DNA from: Prevotella sp. tc2-28
GTDB lineage: Bacteria > Bacteroidota > Bacteroidia > Bacteroidales > Bacteroidaceae
DNA: 64,000 nt
Direction of reading: 5' to 3'
NCBI RefSeq assembly: GCF_900107705.1
Contig: NZ_FNRE01000005.1
Span: 124,001-188,000 of the forward strand
Shown: piece after piece, positions 25,585 to 34,465 of the stretch
Layout: every line of letters starts with the position of its first letter
Position numbering within the stretch: position 1 is the first letter of the stretch
Program-made: the position numbers and the translations under genes
The notes under the pieces: generated by a model
What the model was told of the DNA's origin: nothing
The model's database searches: none
The model's input: the letters and a program-made list of their open reading frames with translations, nothing else

Positions 25585-26346
25585 TTACTTCACTATCACT
25601 CTTCCCTCTATCTGGGAGTCTACCACCTTACCGTCTTTGGCCATCTCACGGAAATAGTCCATGATGACAAAGCGGGCGTTGTTATTGTTATCCTTGGGGG
25701 CATTGATGTCGCGACCTTTCTTAAACGCCTCCATCTTATCATTGCCGCCCAACAGATAGTCAATGGTGGCTACACGATAATCCTTTTGCGGATCGACAGG
25801 TTTACCGGATAATGTCGCACTCACCAGTTGACCATCCTTGGTAATCACCAAACGCACCTCATGGCTAACACCCTCACCGCCGACAGCGGCCATCTGGCGG
25901 AACAACTCCAACACGACATCGCCTCGCATCGTGGCGAAAGCTATCTTATTCTCAAACGGTGCAACATCAAGGACATCACCATAGGTCACATTGCCCTTAG
26001 GCAAGTCAGCCCTGACACCTCCCATATTATAAACGCCAAAGTCTGGTTTCTCCTGGTAGTTTTTACCTGCCCGTACCAGAATGTCGGCAAGCAGGTTGGG
26101 GAGCGTACCTTCTGGGCGCTGTGTCGTCATGTTGCGTGCTGATCGCCCTACGATGGGTCCCATCACACTGTCAACAACATGCTTATAAGGTTCCAGGAAC
26201 TTGGCAGCCTCAGCGTCGGGGGTTGCATCATAGCGAGCATCTACCAATATCCGGCTGCGCTGAACGGAAGCCACCTCATAATGTGACTTACACGATGCCA
26301 GTATCAAGAACGACACCAGCGCGAAGAAAATAGTCTTTCTATTCAT
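25585..26346 (-). CDS. 5'-nucleotidase C-terminal domain lipoprotein
   Basis: 253 residues, lipobox ILASCKS near residue 18. It matches the 5_nucleotid_C domain: GRSARNMTTQRPEGTLPNLLADI, FGVYNMGGVRADLPKGNVTYGDV, PFENKIAFATMRGDVVLELF, then VATIDYLLGGNDKM. There is no metallophosphatase domain; that is the next gene. The start is the ATG at 26346, since a -7 box lies at 26368-26375. It is the first gene of the pair, the reverse of the order in fused enzymes. Confidence 0.88.
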   Translation of the reverse strand: MNRKTIFFALVSFLILASCKSHYEVASVQRSRILVDARYDATPDAEAAKFLEPYKHVVDSVMGPIVGRSARNMTTQRPEGTLPNLLADILVRAGKNYQEKPDFGVYNMGGVRADLPKGNVTYGDVLDVAPFENKIAFATMRGDVVLELFRQMAAVGGEGVSHEVRLVITKDGQLVSATLSGKPVDPQKDYRVATIDYLLGGNDKMEAFKKGRDINAPKDNNNNARFVIMDYFREMAKDGKVVDSQIEGRVIVK

Positions 26347-26367
26347 GAATATACTAGGTTTTGCGTG

Positions 26368-26375
26368 CAAAAATA
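26368..26375 (-). promoter_or_regulatory. -7 box for the split 5'-nucleotidase pair
   Basis: TATTTTTG on the minus strand, 21 nt before the ATG at 26346. It is divergent from the rplS promoter. Confidence 0.65.
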
Positions 26376-26408
26376 CAAAAAAAATTTGGATTCTCCAAAT
26401 ATTATTCG

Positions 26409-26416
26409 TACCTTTG
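26409..26416 (+). promoter_or_regulatory. -7 box and leader of rplS
   Basis: TACCTTTG, with a leader of about 90 nt before the ATG. The leader contains a small bulged hairpin (CAGGAA near 26441 with TTGCCTG near 26457), which might serve autoregulation by the ribosomal protein. Confidence 0.6.
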
Positions 26417-26511
26417 CACCCGCTTTCGGCGTAATCGCTGGCAGGAAGTTACGAGTTGCCTGTTATGTTGCGTTGGAACGATAACAACAATTTTAAACGT
26501 TTAAAGAAAAA

Positions 26512-26874
26512 ATGGATTTAATTAAAGTTGCTGAAGAAGCATTTGCAACCGGCAAGCAGCACCCCAGTTTCAAGGCTGGTGACACTGTAACTGTCGCTTA
26601 CAAAATTATCGAGGGTTCAAAGGAGCGTATCCAGCTCTTCCGTGGCGTAGTCATCAAGATTAGCGGCCATCAGGAGAAGAAGCGCTTCACTGTTCGTAAG
26701 ATGTCAGGAACCGTAGGTGTAGAGCGTATCTTCCCGCTGGAGTCTCCTAACATTGAGAGCATCGAAGTGAACAAGGTTGGTAAGGTTCGTCGCGCTAAGC
26801 TTTACTATCTGCGCAAGCTCACCGGTAAGGCTGCACGTATTAAGGAGAAGCGTTCTGCTGTCAAGGCAGACTAA
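26512..26874 (+). CDS. rplS: 50S ribosomal protein L19
   Basis: 120-residue ribosomal protein at the 30S/50S interface. The family pattern is clear: [29 protein letters not shown], then [18 protein letters not shown] and [20 protein letters not shown]. It is monocistronic here, without trmD, rpsP or rimM, which usually accompany it in other phyla. Codon use is strongly biased, as expected for a ribosomal gene. Confidence 0.97.
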   Translation: MDLIKVAEEAFATGKQHPSFKAGDTVTVAYKIIEGSKERIQLFRGVVIKISGHQEKKRFTVRKMSGTVGVERIFPLESPNIESIEVNKVGKVRRAKLYYLRKLTGKAARIKEKRSAVKAD

Positions 26875-26895
26875 TCCCTGCAACCTGCACAGCAT

Positions 26896-26930
26896 AAAAA
26901 GAGACACTCATTTGTTGGGTGTCTCTTTTT
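26896..26930. terminator. Bidirectional hairpin terminator after rplS
   Basis: A 12-bp stem (26896-26907 with 26919-26930) whose outer A/T runs give a U-tract in both directions. The stop codon of the convergent small gene lies in its loop. Confidence 0.9.
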
Positions 26931-27120
26931 TATTCTGATGATGACCGCCGTAGATGGTCTCGCCGCCTAAGTCGCCATGCAGTGTTTCCTGAAAAGAATC
27001 CCAGTCCTGAAAACCTGCCAACAGCGACAGTCGGTCCAATGTTTTTTTATTCGGTCTCTTCAGCAACTCATGCTCAACGGCCTCCAACAGTTTGCGTAAT
27101 GCCTGTCTTTTTTTCTCCAT
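26908..27120 (-). CDS. Small conserved-looking hypothetical protein
   Basis: 70 residues, MEKKRQALRKLLEAVEHELL followed by NKKTLDRLSLLAGFQDWDSFQETLHGD and a hydrophilic tail. It is predicted mostly helical, soluble and without a signal peptide; the family is not recognised. A -7 box (TAACTTTG, 27128-27135) ends 7 nt before the ATG, so the mRNA would be leaderless or nearly so. The stop codon is in the loop of the rplS terminator. The promoter and the absence of an overlapping better frame support a real gene. Confidence 0.6.
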   Translation of the reverse strand: MEKKRQALRKLLEAVEHELLKRPNKKTLDRLSLLAGFQDWDSFQETLHGDLGGETIYGGHHQNKKETPNK

Positions 27121-27127
27121 AACGGTG

Positions 27128-27157
27128 CAAAGTTACGAATAATTTTTTGTAACTTTG
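27128..27157. promoter_or_regulatory. Divergent pair of -7 boxes
   Basis: TAACTTTG on the minus strand (27128-27135) for the 70-residue gene and TAACTTTG on the plus strand (27150-27157) for the AICAR transformylase gene. They are separated by only 14 nt. Confidence 0.65.
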
Positions 27158-27189
27158 CACGCAGAATAAAAAACTTACCTATTTATATA

Positions 27190-28377
27190 ATGAAAGAACT
27201 ACAACTCAAGTACGGATGCAATCCGAACCAGAAGCCTTCCCGCATCTTCATGCAGGAGGGAGAGCTCCCCATCGAAGTGATTAACGGACGTCCTGGCTAC
27301 ATCAATTTCCTGGATGCCTTCAATGCTTGGCAATTGGTAAAGGAATTAAAAGAGGCTACCGGTCTGCCCGCTGCAGCTTCGTTCAAGCATGTCAGTCCTG
27401 CCGGAGCTGCTGTTGGACTTCCCCTGAGCGACACGCTGAAGAAGATTTATTTCGTTGACGACGTAAAAGGTCTGGATGAGAGTCCGATAGCATGTGCCTA
27501 TGCCCGTGCGCGTGGTGCCGACCGTATGTCAAGCTACGGTGATTTTGTAGCACTCTCCGATACGTGTGACGCCACCACCGCTCAACTGCTGAAGCGCGAG
27601 GTGAGCGACGGTGTGATTGCCCCAGACTTTACGGCTGAAGCCATCGAGATTCTGAAAGACAAGCGCAAGGGTACCTACAACGTCATTAAAATTGACCCGG
27701 CATACAAGCCTGAGCCCGTTGAGCGCAAGCAGGTGTTCGGAATTACTTTTGAGCAAGGCCGCAACGAAATCAAGCTGGACGATCCCACCCTGTTTGAAAA
27801 TATCCCCACACGGAATAAGACCTTTACCGCTGAAGCCAAGCGCGACCTGATCATCGCCCTGATTACGCTGAAATATACACAGTCTAACTCCGTCTGCTAT
27901 GTGAAGGACGGACAGGCTATCGGCATCGGTGCCGGACAACAGAGTCGTATCCACTGTACCCGTCTGGCTGGCAATAAGGCCGACATCTGGTGGCTGCGCC
28001 AGCATCCGAAGGTGATGGCCCTACCCTTCAAGGAGGGTATCCGTCGTGCTGACCGCGATAACACCATCGATGTATATATCTCTGAAGACGAGCACGACGA
28101 CGTGCTGCGCGATGGTGCTTGGCAGCAGTTCTTCACCCGCCAGCCAGAAGTGCTGACACTGGAAGAGAAGAAAGCGTGGATTGCCAAGAATACGAAGGTA
28201 GCTTTAGGCTCTGATGCCTTCTTCCCCTTCGGCGACAACATTGAGCGCGCCCACAAGAGCGGCGTAGAATTCATTGCCCAGGCTGGCGGCAGTGTGCGTG
28301 ACGACCATGTCATCATGACCTGCGACAAATATGGTATCGCAATGACCTTCACAGGTGTACGTCTTTTCCATCATTAA
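27190..28377 (+). CDS. purH: Stand-alone AICAR transformylase
   Basis: Transfers a formyl group from 10-formyl-THF to AICAR, the penultimate step of IMP synthesis. It is 395 residues. The catalytic Lys-His pair lies in SFKHVSPAGAAVG near residue 65, the family motifs YARARGADRMSSYGDFVALSD and IGIGAGQQSRIHCTRLAG are intact, and SDAFFPFGDNI is near the C-terminus. There is no cyclohydrolase domain; that activity is the 197-residue product at 3733-4326. The sequence is of the separate single-domain type rather than a simple cut of bifunctional PurH (longer, ending GVRLFHH). The -7 box is 32 nt upstream. Confidence 0.9.
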   Translation: MKELQLKYGCNPNQKPSRIFMQEGELPIEVINGRPGYINFLDAFNAWQLVKELKEATGLPAAASFKHVSPAGAAVGLPLSDTLKKIYFVDDVKGLDESPIACAYARARGADRMSSYGDFVALSDTCDATTAQLLKREVSDGVIAPDFTAEAIEILKDKRKGTYNVIKIDPAYKPEPVERKQVFGITFEQGRNEIKLDDPTLFENIPTRNKTFTAEAKRDLIIALITLKYTQSNSVCYVKDGQAIGIGAGQQSRIHCTRLAGNKADIWWLRQHPKVMALPFKEGIRRADRDNTIDVYISEDEHDDVLRDGAWQQFFTRQPEVLTLEEKKAWIAKNTKVALGSDAFFPFGDNIERAHKSGVEFIAQAGGSVRDDHVIMTCDKYGIAMTFTGVRLFHH

Positions 28378-28380
28378 ACT

Positions 28381-28578
28381 ATGAGTAAGGAAAGCGATTT
28401 CGAAGATATCCTAGTGAATGGAATCTCCTTCGGACGTGGCGGAGGTCCTCGCCCTTCAGAAGACAAGGTGAAGACGAAGGCCAAGAAGAAGAAATACATA
28501 ACCGGTGCTCACGGTAGCGGCTCTGCCCGACAGAAAGCCAAATACCGTGAGCAACGGGCTAACCGCCATAAGAAATAA
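28381..28578 (+). CDS. Small basic hypothetical protein
   Basis: 65 residues, 3 nt after the AICAR transformylase stop, so co-transcribed. The first 25 residues are acidic (MSKESDFEDILVNGISFG), then comes a Gly/Pro turn and a strongly basic tail (KTKAKKKKYITG and RQKAKYREQRANRHKK). It is likely disordered and could bind nucleic acid. The family is not recognised. The tight spacing and consistent codon use argue it is real. Confidence 0.6.
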   Translation: MSKESDFEDILVNGISFGRGGGPRPSEDKVKTKAKKKKYITGAHGSGSARQKAKYREQRANRHKK

Positions 28579-28604
28579 CAAACCCAAAACGACTACTGAC
28601 TGAT

Positions 28605-29855
28605 ATGAAAAAAACACTACTCCTAACACTATGCTGCATCTTGTCACTAACCATTACCGCACAGAAATATGTGGGCGGTGATATCTCCATGCTAAAGAAA
28701 TTCATAGATGAGGGTGCCATCTACAAGGACTATGACGACCAACCTGTTGAACCACTAACGTTTTTCAAGCAACAGGGATGGAACGCACAACGCGTCCGAC
28801 TATTCGTAGATCCGGCAAATGCGACGGATACCGAAAAGAAAGAAGGAGCGATTCAGGACTTAGAATACGTCAAAGCACTAGGAAAAAGTATCAAGGATGC
28901 CGGTCTCTCGCTCATGCTTGACTTCCACTACAGCGATACATGGACACACCCCGGACAGCATGGCACACCAGCAGCATGGAAGAACCTCACAGCAGACCAG
29001 ATGGCAACCAAGGTTTATGATTATACCAAGAACTGCCTACAAGAAATGATCAAAGCCGGTGCTACACCCGACTTCATACAAGTGGGCAACGAAATTACCG
29101 ATGGAATGCTGTTTCCCACCGGTAAAATCAGCAACAGCAGCGAGTCATGGGATATTCTTGTCAACCTTATCAAGGAAGGCATTAAAGCCTGTAATGAGAT
29201 ATGTCCACAGGCAAAAACCGTACTTCATACAGAGCTGCACAACTACGATATGGTGAAGACCTTCTATGCCAAGATGGCTAATGCTACTGTTCAGTATGAC
29301 ATCATCGGCCTTAGTTACTACCCTGATTTTCATAACTCGCTGACTGTCTTCAACACACTGCTAACCCAGTTGGAAACAACCTATACAGGCAAACAAATCA
29401 TGATTGTCGAGACAGGATATGGATTCGAGTACCAATTGGCAGGAGCCAAATACAACTTCACATCAACATATCCGCTCACGGATACAGGACAGCAGAAATT
29501 CACAAAGGCGCTCATCGAAACACTCAATACCCATGAGCGAGTGACAGGACTCTTCTGGTGGTATCCAGAATACAATCTTAACGGCATCATCAACAAAACC
29601 GGCACAGAGGATTGGAGCAAAGATTTTACCAGCGGCTATTGGAATGGTGCCCTATTCTGGCCAAGGTCGGGTTATCCGCTCTCCGCTATCAAGGAACTAA
29701 AATCTTTCCTTGGGGGGTATTCTGGCATTGAGACCATACGCTCCTCCAGTCAGCAAGATGGAATCTGGTACACATTGGATGGACGCAGGCTGAATGGAAA
29801 ACCTGCCGCACGAGGGCTTTACATCCATAACGGCAAGAAGATAATTGTCAAATAA
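28605..29855 (+). CDS. Secreted GH53 endo-beta-1,4-galactanase
   Basis: Hydrolyses beta-1,4-galactan side chains of pectin (arabinogalactan I). It is 416 residues with a signal peptide (MKKTLLLTLCCILSLTITAQ). GH53 hallmarks are YVGGDISMLK, VRLFVDP, LDFHYSDTWTHPGQH, the acid/base Glu in FIQVGNEITDGMLFP and the nucleophile Glu in IMIVETGYGFEY. The last 35 residues (WYTLDGRRLNGKPAARGLYI, then NGKKIIVK) repeat the tail seen on the subtilase at 5969-8113. It follows the basic protein by 26 nt and has no Sus partners here. Confidence 0.92.
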   Translation: MKKTLLLTLCCILSLTITAQKYVGGDISMLKKFIDEGAIYKDYDDQPVEPLTFFKQQGWNAQRVRLFVDPANATDTEKKEGAIQDLEYVKALGKSIKDAGLSLMLDFHYSDTWTHPGQHGTPAAWKNLTADQMATKVYDYTKNCLQEMIKAGATPDFIQVGNEITDGMLFPTGKISNSSESWDILVNLIKEGIKACNEICPQAKTVLHTELHNYDMVKTFYAKMANATVQYDIIGLSYYPDFHNSLTVFNTLLTQLETTYTGKQIMIVETGYGFEYQLAGAKYNFTSTYPLTDTGQQKFTKALIETLNTHERVTGLFWWYPEYNLNGIINKTGTEDWSKDFTSGYWNGALFWPRSGYPLSAIKELKSFLGGYSGIETIRSSSQQDGIWYTLDGRRLNGKPAARGLYIHNGKKIIVK

Positions 29856-29878
29856 AACGAGGTTACGGCTCGTTAACG

Positions 29879-29917
29879 ACGAGATTACGGCTCATGAGCG
29901 ACGAGCCGTAATCTCGT
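29879..29917. terminator. Strong hairpin terminator
   Basis: Perfect 15-bp stem (29879-29893 with 29903-29917), 9-nt loop, then TGCTTTTA. A partial direct copy of its left arm (ACGAGGTTACGGCTC) lies just upstream at 29857-29871. It separates the convergent GH53 and ZIP genes. Confidence 0.85.
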
Positions 29918-29941
29918 TGCTTTTATGATGTCGGCGCCATG

Positions 29942-30727
29942 TTACCCCATCACTACATCGAGTACCATCATCAGCACAAAACCAACAGCAAAACCGATGG
30001 TACTGAGATTAGAGTGCTTGCCCGCTGAAGCTTCGGGTATCAGTTCCTCAACAACCACATAGAACATGGCTCCTGCGGCAAAGGCAAGCATGTAGGGCAT
30101 GACTGGCATCAAGACTGAGGCGAGTAGTAGAACGGCTAGTGCTCCGATAGGCTCGACAGCTCCGCTCAAACTGCCAATCAAAAACGATCGCCACTTGCTG
30201 TTGCCTTCTGCACGCATGGGCATGGAGATAATAGCACCCTCTGGAATGTTCTGAATGGCAATACCCAGCGAGACAGCCACTGCCGATGCTACGGACAGTC
30301 CTGTCGCACCTTGTTCTGCTCCTGCAAATACTACGCCGACGGCCATTCCCTCTGGCAGGTTGTGGATAGTGACTGCCAATGCCAGCATCGCTGTTCGCGA
30401 CAGTCGGGAGCGAGGACCTTCCGGAGTATCTGAACCCACATGAAGGTGTGGTGTAAAGTCGTCGAGTGCCAACAGGAATCCCATGCCTAACAGGAACCCC
30501 ACGGCAGCAGGCAGGACACTCCATTTGCCACTATCTGCCTCCATCTCCATCGCTGGTATCAGCAGTGACCATACCGATGCAGCAACCATCACACCGGAAG
30601 CGAAGCCCAATAGCGTTTTCTGCACTCGGGGCGACATGTCGTCCTTCATAAAAAAGACGAATGCCGCTCCGAGCATGGTTCCCAAGAGGGGAATGAGTAG
30701 TCCTATGATTAATGTCGTTGTCATCAT
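29942..30727 (-). CDS. ZIP family divalent metal transporter
   Basis: 261 residues and about eight membrane helices. The ZIP metal-site motifs are in helix IV (TIHNLPEGMAVG) and helix V (IQNIPEGAIISMPM), with a His-containing loop (FTPHLHVGSD). It probably imports zinc or iron. It is the last gene of the ten-gene efflux operon, 8 nt after TolC, so it may share its GntR control. Confidence 0.9.
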   Translation of the reverse strand: MMTTTLIIGLLIPLLGTMLGAAFVFFMKDDMSPRVQKTLLGFASGVMVAASVWSLLIPAMEMEADSGKWSVLPAAVGFLLGMGFLLALDDFTPHLHVGSDTPEGPRSRLSRTAMLALAVTIHNLPEGMAVGVVFAGAEQGATGLSVASAVAVSLGIAIQNIPEGAIISMPMRAEGNSKWRSFLIGSLSGAVEPIGALAVLLLASVLMPVMPYMLAFAAGAMFYVVVEELIPEASAGKHSNLSTIGFAVGFVLMMVLDVVMG

Positions 30728-30735
30728 TGGCAGTA

Positions 30736-32067
30736 TCAGAAGGTCAGCTCGCGCCCCCGATAGAACTCGAGCAAGGCCGTTTGGTACAGGTATTCGTAGC
30801 GCGACTGAACCAGGTCACTCTCCGCTTTCAGATACTTGTTCTTGGCATCGTCAAACTCCACCATAGTGGCTTTGCCATTCTCGTATTTCGCCTGCATCAA
30901 CTCAAAGGCTTGCTTACTGCTCTGTGCTGCGACCTTACTGCTCTCGTGCTTAGCCTGGGCAGCTACGGCACTGTAATATGCCTGCTGTATTTCCTTATAG
31001 AGTACCTTCTTCGCGTTGTTCAATGTCAGCTGCTGTGTCTCACGGTCAATGCGGGCCCTGCGAATGTTGTTGCGTGTAGCCAAACGGTTAAAGAGGGTGT
31101 AGTTCAGCGATACCCCCACATACTGGGCAAAGTTGTTCTTCAATTGCGAAAAAAAGGCGTCCGAGTTGACACCATTGGTCTTAAAGTAGTTAGACTGCAA
31201 ACCCGCGTTGAAGTTCAATGTCGGATAAAGGGCAGCCTGGGCAATCTTTATGTTATGATCCGTTCCACGCAGGCGCAGTTCCTCAGCCAATATCTCTGGT
31301 TTGAAGGTCAGCGCTTCACGGTATATCAGCTCAGGAGACACCAACTGGTGAGAGGTCTCCAACGCATCCAGATTATCCAAAGAAGGACGGATAATCGAGA
31401 ATCCTTCGGGCGTCGGGAGTTCCAGAAGCTGGCTCAGGGTGAGCAAGGAGAGCTGACGCGTGTTATCAGCCTGTGTTGCTGTCAACTGCGACTTAGCCAG
31501 TGTGGCTTTCTGTTGCGACAATTCAGCCTGACTAGCCTTTCCATTCTCATAGAGTCCCTGCAAGCGAGCCACCTGCATGGAGTCAATGGTGACCTGACGG
31601 TGAGCCACATCGGCAATCTCCATGTCATAGAGAATCTGCACATAGCCCTTTGCCACCTGCATTCGGATGTCATTGCGCGCCTTCTCCAAATCCTGAACGG
31701 CAGCATCCAGGTTCAACTGGTTCAACTTGATGGTATTGGTGATATTAAAACCCGTAAAGAGGGGCACATTGGTACCCAGGCTCATTGACGTATTGTTGGT
31801 ATTACGATTAGAGTAAGTACCATCAATGGTCTGAGCACGACCGAAGTTAAAAGCCTCATTAGCCTGGAATGTAGCATTAGGCAACCGGCTGTTCTTGGCT
31901 GTAGACAATTGCACCTCACGCTGACGCTCCGCATTGACTTTCTGCTTCACACCAATGTTGTGTTCTACGGCATATTCCGTACACTGGCGGAGCGACCAGG
32001 GTTGCTGGGCCTGTGCAGACTGCAACGACAGTGCAGCAAGCAACGCGATAAACAAACTCTTCGTCAT
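30736..32067 (-). CDS. TolC-family outer-membrane efflux protein
   Basis: 443 residues with a signal peptide (MTKSLFIALLAALSLQSAQAQ). Two repeated OEP halves rich in long amphipathic helices follow, with TolC-like LRQCTEYAVEHNIGVKQ at the start and VGVSLNYTLFNRL mid-protein. It forms the outer-membrane channel for the MacB-type pump encoded immediately upstream; its adaptor gene ends 3 nt before it. Confidence 0.92.
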   Translation of the reverse strand: MTKSLFIALLAALSLQSAQAQQPWSLRQCTEYAVEHNIGVKQKVNAERQREVQLSTAKNSRLPNATFQANEAFNFGRAQTIDGTYSNRNTNNTSMSLGTNVPLFTGFNITNTIKLNQLNLDAAVQDLEKARNDIRMQVAKGYVQILYDMEIADVAHRQVTIDSMQVARLQGLYENGKASQAELSQQKATLAKSQLTATQADNTRQLSLLTLSQLLELPTPEGFSIIRPSLDNLDALETSHQLVSPELIYREALTFKPEILAEELRLRGTDHNIKIAQAALYPTLNFNAGLQSNYFKTNGVNSDAFFSQLKNNFAQYVGVSLNYTLFNRLATRNNIRRARIDRETQQLTLNNAKKVLYKEIQQAYYSAVAAQAKHESSKVAAQSSKQAFELMQAKYENGKATMVEFDDAKNKYLKAESDLVQSRYEYLYQTALLEFYRGRELTF

Positions 32068-32070
32068 AGG

Positions 32071-33183
32071 TTAATCCTCCTTGTTATCAGCTACTACTTC
32101 CGGACCGCGCACTTTTTCCTTGGCTGTCAGCCCTTTCTTGACTTCAATGTTCACACCGTCGCTCAAGCCTGTTACCACCTGACGTCGCTCATACTCCTTC
32201 TGACCCTTGACATCTTTGACGACATACACGAAAGTAGAGTCGCCAGAGAACTCAATGGCACTCTCGGGGATGGTCAGCGCCTTGGTAACCTGATCCAGCA
32301 CAATCTCAGCATTGGCAGAATAGCCCGAACGCAACTTGTCTTCTTTTGCCACCTTAACAGCAGCCTTGATCTCAAACTGGTTGGCACCGTTGCTCTCCGT
32401 AGCCTTTGGTGAGATATATTCGAGAAAGGCGTCGAACTTCAAATCCTGCAGAGCACCTATGGTGATCTTCATCGGCATCCCGTTGACCAGCTGGCCCACC
32501 TCTGTCTCGTCAATGTTACCACGGAAAATGAGGTCATTCATGTTAGCCACCGAGGCAATGGTGGTACCATCATTGAACGTATTGGAAAGAATCACCGAGT
32601 TACCCACCTTCACGGGGATATCAAGGATGACGCCGCTGATGGTTGAACGAACAAGTGTTGACGAGGCAGAAGCGTTAGACTTGGAGACACCGTCGCGCAC
32701 CACCTGCAAGGCATCCTGGGCAGCGAGCACTTCCTCCTTAGCCTGATTCAACGCCTTCTTCACCTTATCGTACTCATCAGCCGAGACTAGTTTCTGGTCG
32801 AAGAGGTTCTTCTCGCGTTCAAAGTCAACCTTAGCCTGTTGCAGATTGATGTCAGCCAGTCGCACACGAGCCTCAGCGGAAGAGAGTTGTCCCATGTCAG
32901 GAATCACCTTTACCTTGGCGATGACCTCGCCTTGCTGCACATATTGGCCTGGTTCCTTCATCAGCTGGGTGATGATGCCCGAAATCTGAGGCTTGATGTT
33001 AACCTCATTACGAGGTTCAATCTTACCCGTAATAATGGTCGTTTTCTTCACCTCATTCATGGCTGGTGTAAACTCACTGTACACAATCTCCTTGGGTTGT
33101 GACTTCTGCCAAAGGAATACGAATGTTCCGATAAAGATCAATGCTATAATGACTGCAATGACCAACTTTCTGTACTTTTTCAT
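32071..33183 (-). CDS. Membrane-fusion protein (MacA/HlyD-like periplasmic adaptor)
   Basis: 370 residues, N-terminal membrane anchor (LVIAVIIALIFIGTFVFLW). It has a biotinyl-lipoyl half-motif (GKIEPRNEVNIKPQISGII, then GQYVQQGEVIAKV), a helical hairpin around residues 95-165 and the second lipoyl half (STISGVILDIPVKVGNSV). It bridges the MacB/FtsX permeases and TolC encoded in the same operon. Confidence 0.92.
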   Translation of the reverse strand: MKKYRKLVIAVIIALIFIGTFVFLWQKSQPKEIVYSEFTPAMNEVKKTTIITGKIEPRNEVNIKPQISGIITQLMKEPGQYVQQGEVIAKVKVIPDMGQLSSAEARVRLADINLQQAKVDFEREKNLFDQKLVSADEYDKVKKALNQAKEEVLAAQDALQVVRDGVSKSNASASSTLVRSTISGVILDIPVKVGNSVILSNTFNDGTTIASVANMNDLIFRGNIDETEVGQLVNGMPMKITIGALQDLKFDAFLEYISPKATESNGANQFEIKAAVKVAKEDKLRSGYSANAEIVLDQVTKALTIPESAIEFSGDSTFVYVVKDVKGQKEYERRQVVTGLSDGVNIEVKKGLTAKEKVRGPEVVADNKED

Positions 33184-33204
33184 TATTATCTTGTTTTTTT
33201 GTTA

Positions 33205-34461
33205 TTATTCATCACGCATCGCATCTACAGGTTTGATGCTCATTGCCCTTGCCGCAGGAGCAAGTCCTGCCAACACACCCATTGCCGACACCATAAGGGC
33301 AGCAAAGAGTGCCGTCCAGAAACCTACCTGGAAATGTGCCGTAAGAATGCCATCTTCCGTATTAGCAAGTTCCAGCATCTGCAGGATCAAGACACCAAAG
33401 AGAATGCCACTCATACCTGCCACCAGCGTAAGTACAATACTTTCCGAGATAATCTGTGAAAGTATCATCTTGGGAGTGGCTCCAATGGCTCGGCGGATAC
33501 CTATCTCTGTAGTGCGCTCGCGCACCGTTACCATCATGATGTTGGAAACACCGATGGCACCCGCAAGCAGGGTTCCAAGTCCGACCAACCAAATCAGGAA
33601 GTTGACTCCCTTGAAGAGATTATCCAACATCTGGAAGAGCACCTCAGTATTAAAGACCATTGCGCCCTGTTCATCAGTAGGGTCGAGGTAATGTGCACGG
33701 GCGATAGTCTCACGGATTCTTGGCGCAATCTTACTCATCACCACACCTGGACGTCCCGTGACAGCAATCAAATCAACCTGATTACCACGATTAAGCGTCT
33801 GTTGTACAAGTGTCAATGGCAAGGTTACTTTCTCCTCGGCTCGTCCGTTGAAGTTCATACCTCCGCTAGCATTATAGTCGACACCTACCACCTCGTAATA
33901 GGTAGAGTCAATACGGATACGCTTGCCACAGGGGTCGCCACCATCCTTAAACAGGTCCTTATAAATTTTCTTACCCAACACACAGACCTTACGGCGCTCA
34001 CTCAGGTCCATATCGTTGATATAGCGACCATAATACATCTTGGGCGACACGATATTCGCATAGTCAGGAGTAACTCCCTGAATGCGCGGCTGTGACGACA
34101 GGTCACCGTAGTAGGCCGTATGAGAACGTCCCCATCCGCCAAACAGCACGGGGGCAATCTCATCTAATTCCGGAACCCGCTGGCGCAATCGTTCAATGTC
34201 CTTATAGTCCATCTCCCACCAGCGTCCTTTACGGAATCCCTTATAAGGCTTAGTGGTCTGCTGTGCCCATATCATGGCGGTGTTCTGGGCAAAGCCTTCG
34301 AAGTTGCGTTCCAGCATCTCCTTCAGTCCCTGTCCGCCACCCATCAGTGCCACCAGCATGAACACACCCCAGAACACGCCGAAGCCTGTGAGCAACGAAC
34401 GCGACTTATTGCGCGTCAGCGTGTCAAGGATTTCCCGATAAGTATCTAAATCTATTCTCAT
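33205..34461 (-). CDS. MacB/FtsX-type ABC permease (second copy)
   Basis: 418 residues: an N-terminal membrane helix after ILDTLTRNKSRSLLTGFGVFWGV, a large periplasmic MacB_PCD domain, then three C-terminal helices (the first near GLGTLLAGAIGVSNIMMVTVRERTTEIGIRRAIGA, the FtsX signature). There is no ATPase domain; it is served by the ATPase at 35719-36384. It is paralogous and equal in length to the next gene, with a 4-nt gap, so the pump is probably a heterodimer. Confidence 0.92.
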   Translation of the reverse strand: MRIDLDTYREILDTLTRNKSRSLLTGFGVFWGVFMLVALMGGGQGLKEMLERNFEGFAQNTAMIWAQQTTKPYKGFRKGRWWEMDYKDIERLRQRVPELDEIAPVLFGGWGRSHTAYYGDLSSQPRIQGVTPDYANIVSPKMYYGRYINDMDLSERRKVCVLGKKIYKDLFKDGGDPCGKRIRIDSTYYEVVGVDYNASGGMNFNGRAEEKVTLPLTLVQQTLNRGNQVDLIAVTGRPGVVMSKIAPRIRETIARAHYLDPTDEQGAMVFNTEVLFQMLDNLFKGVNFLIWLVGLGTLLAGAIGVSNIMMVTVRERTTEIGIRRAIGATPKMILSQIISESIVLTLVAGMSGILFGVLILQMLELANTEDGILTAHFQVGFWTALFAALMVSAMGVLAGLAPAARAMSIKPVDAMRDE

Positions 34462-34465
34462 AGTC

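Noticed and set aside
30712..31788. 358-residue frame antisense to tolC
   Set aside because: The TolC-family protein fits signal peptide, repeats and operon; the antisense frame has no recognisable feature.
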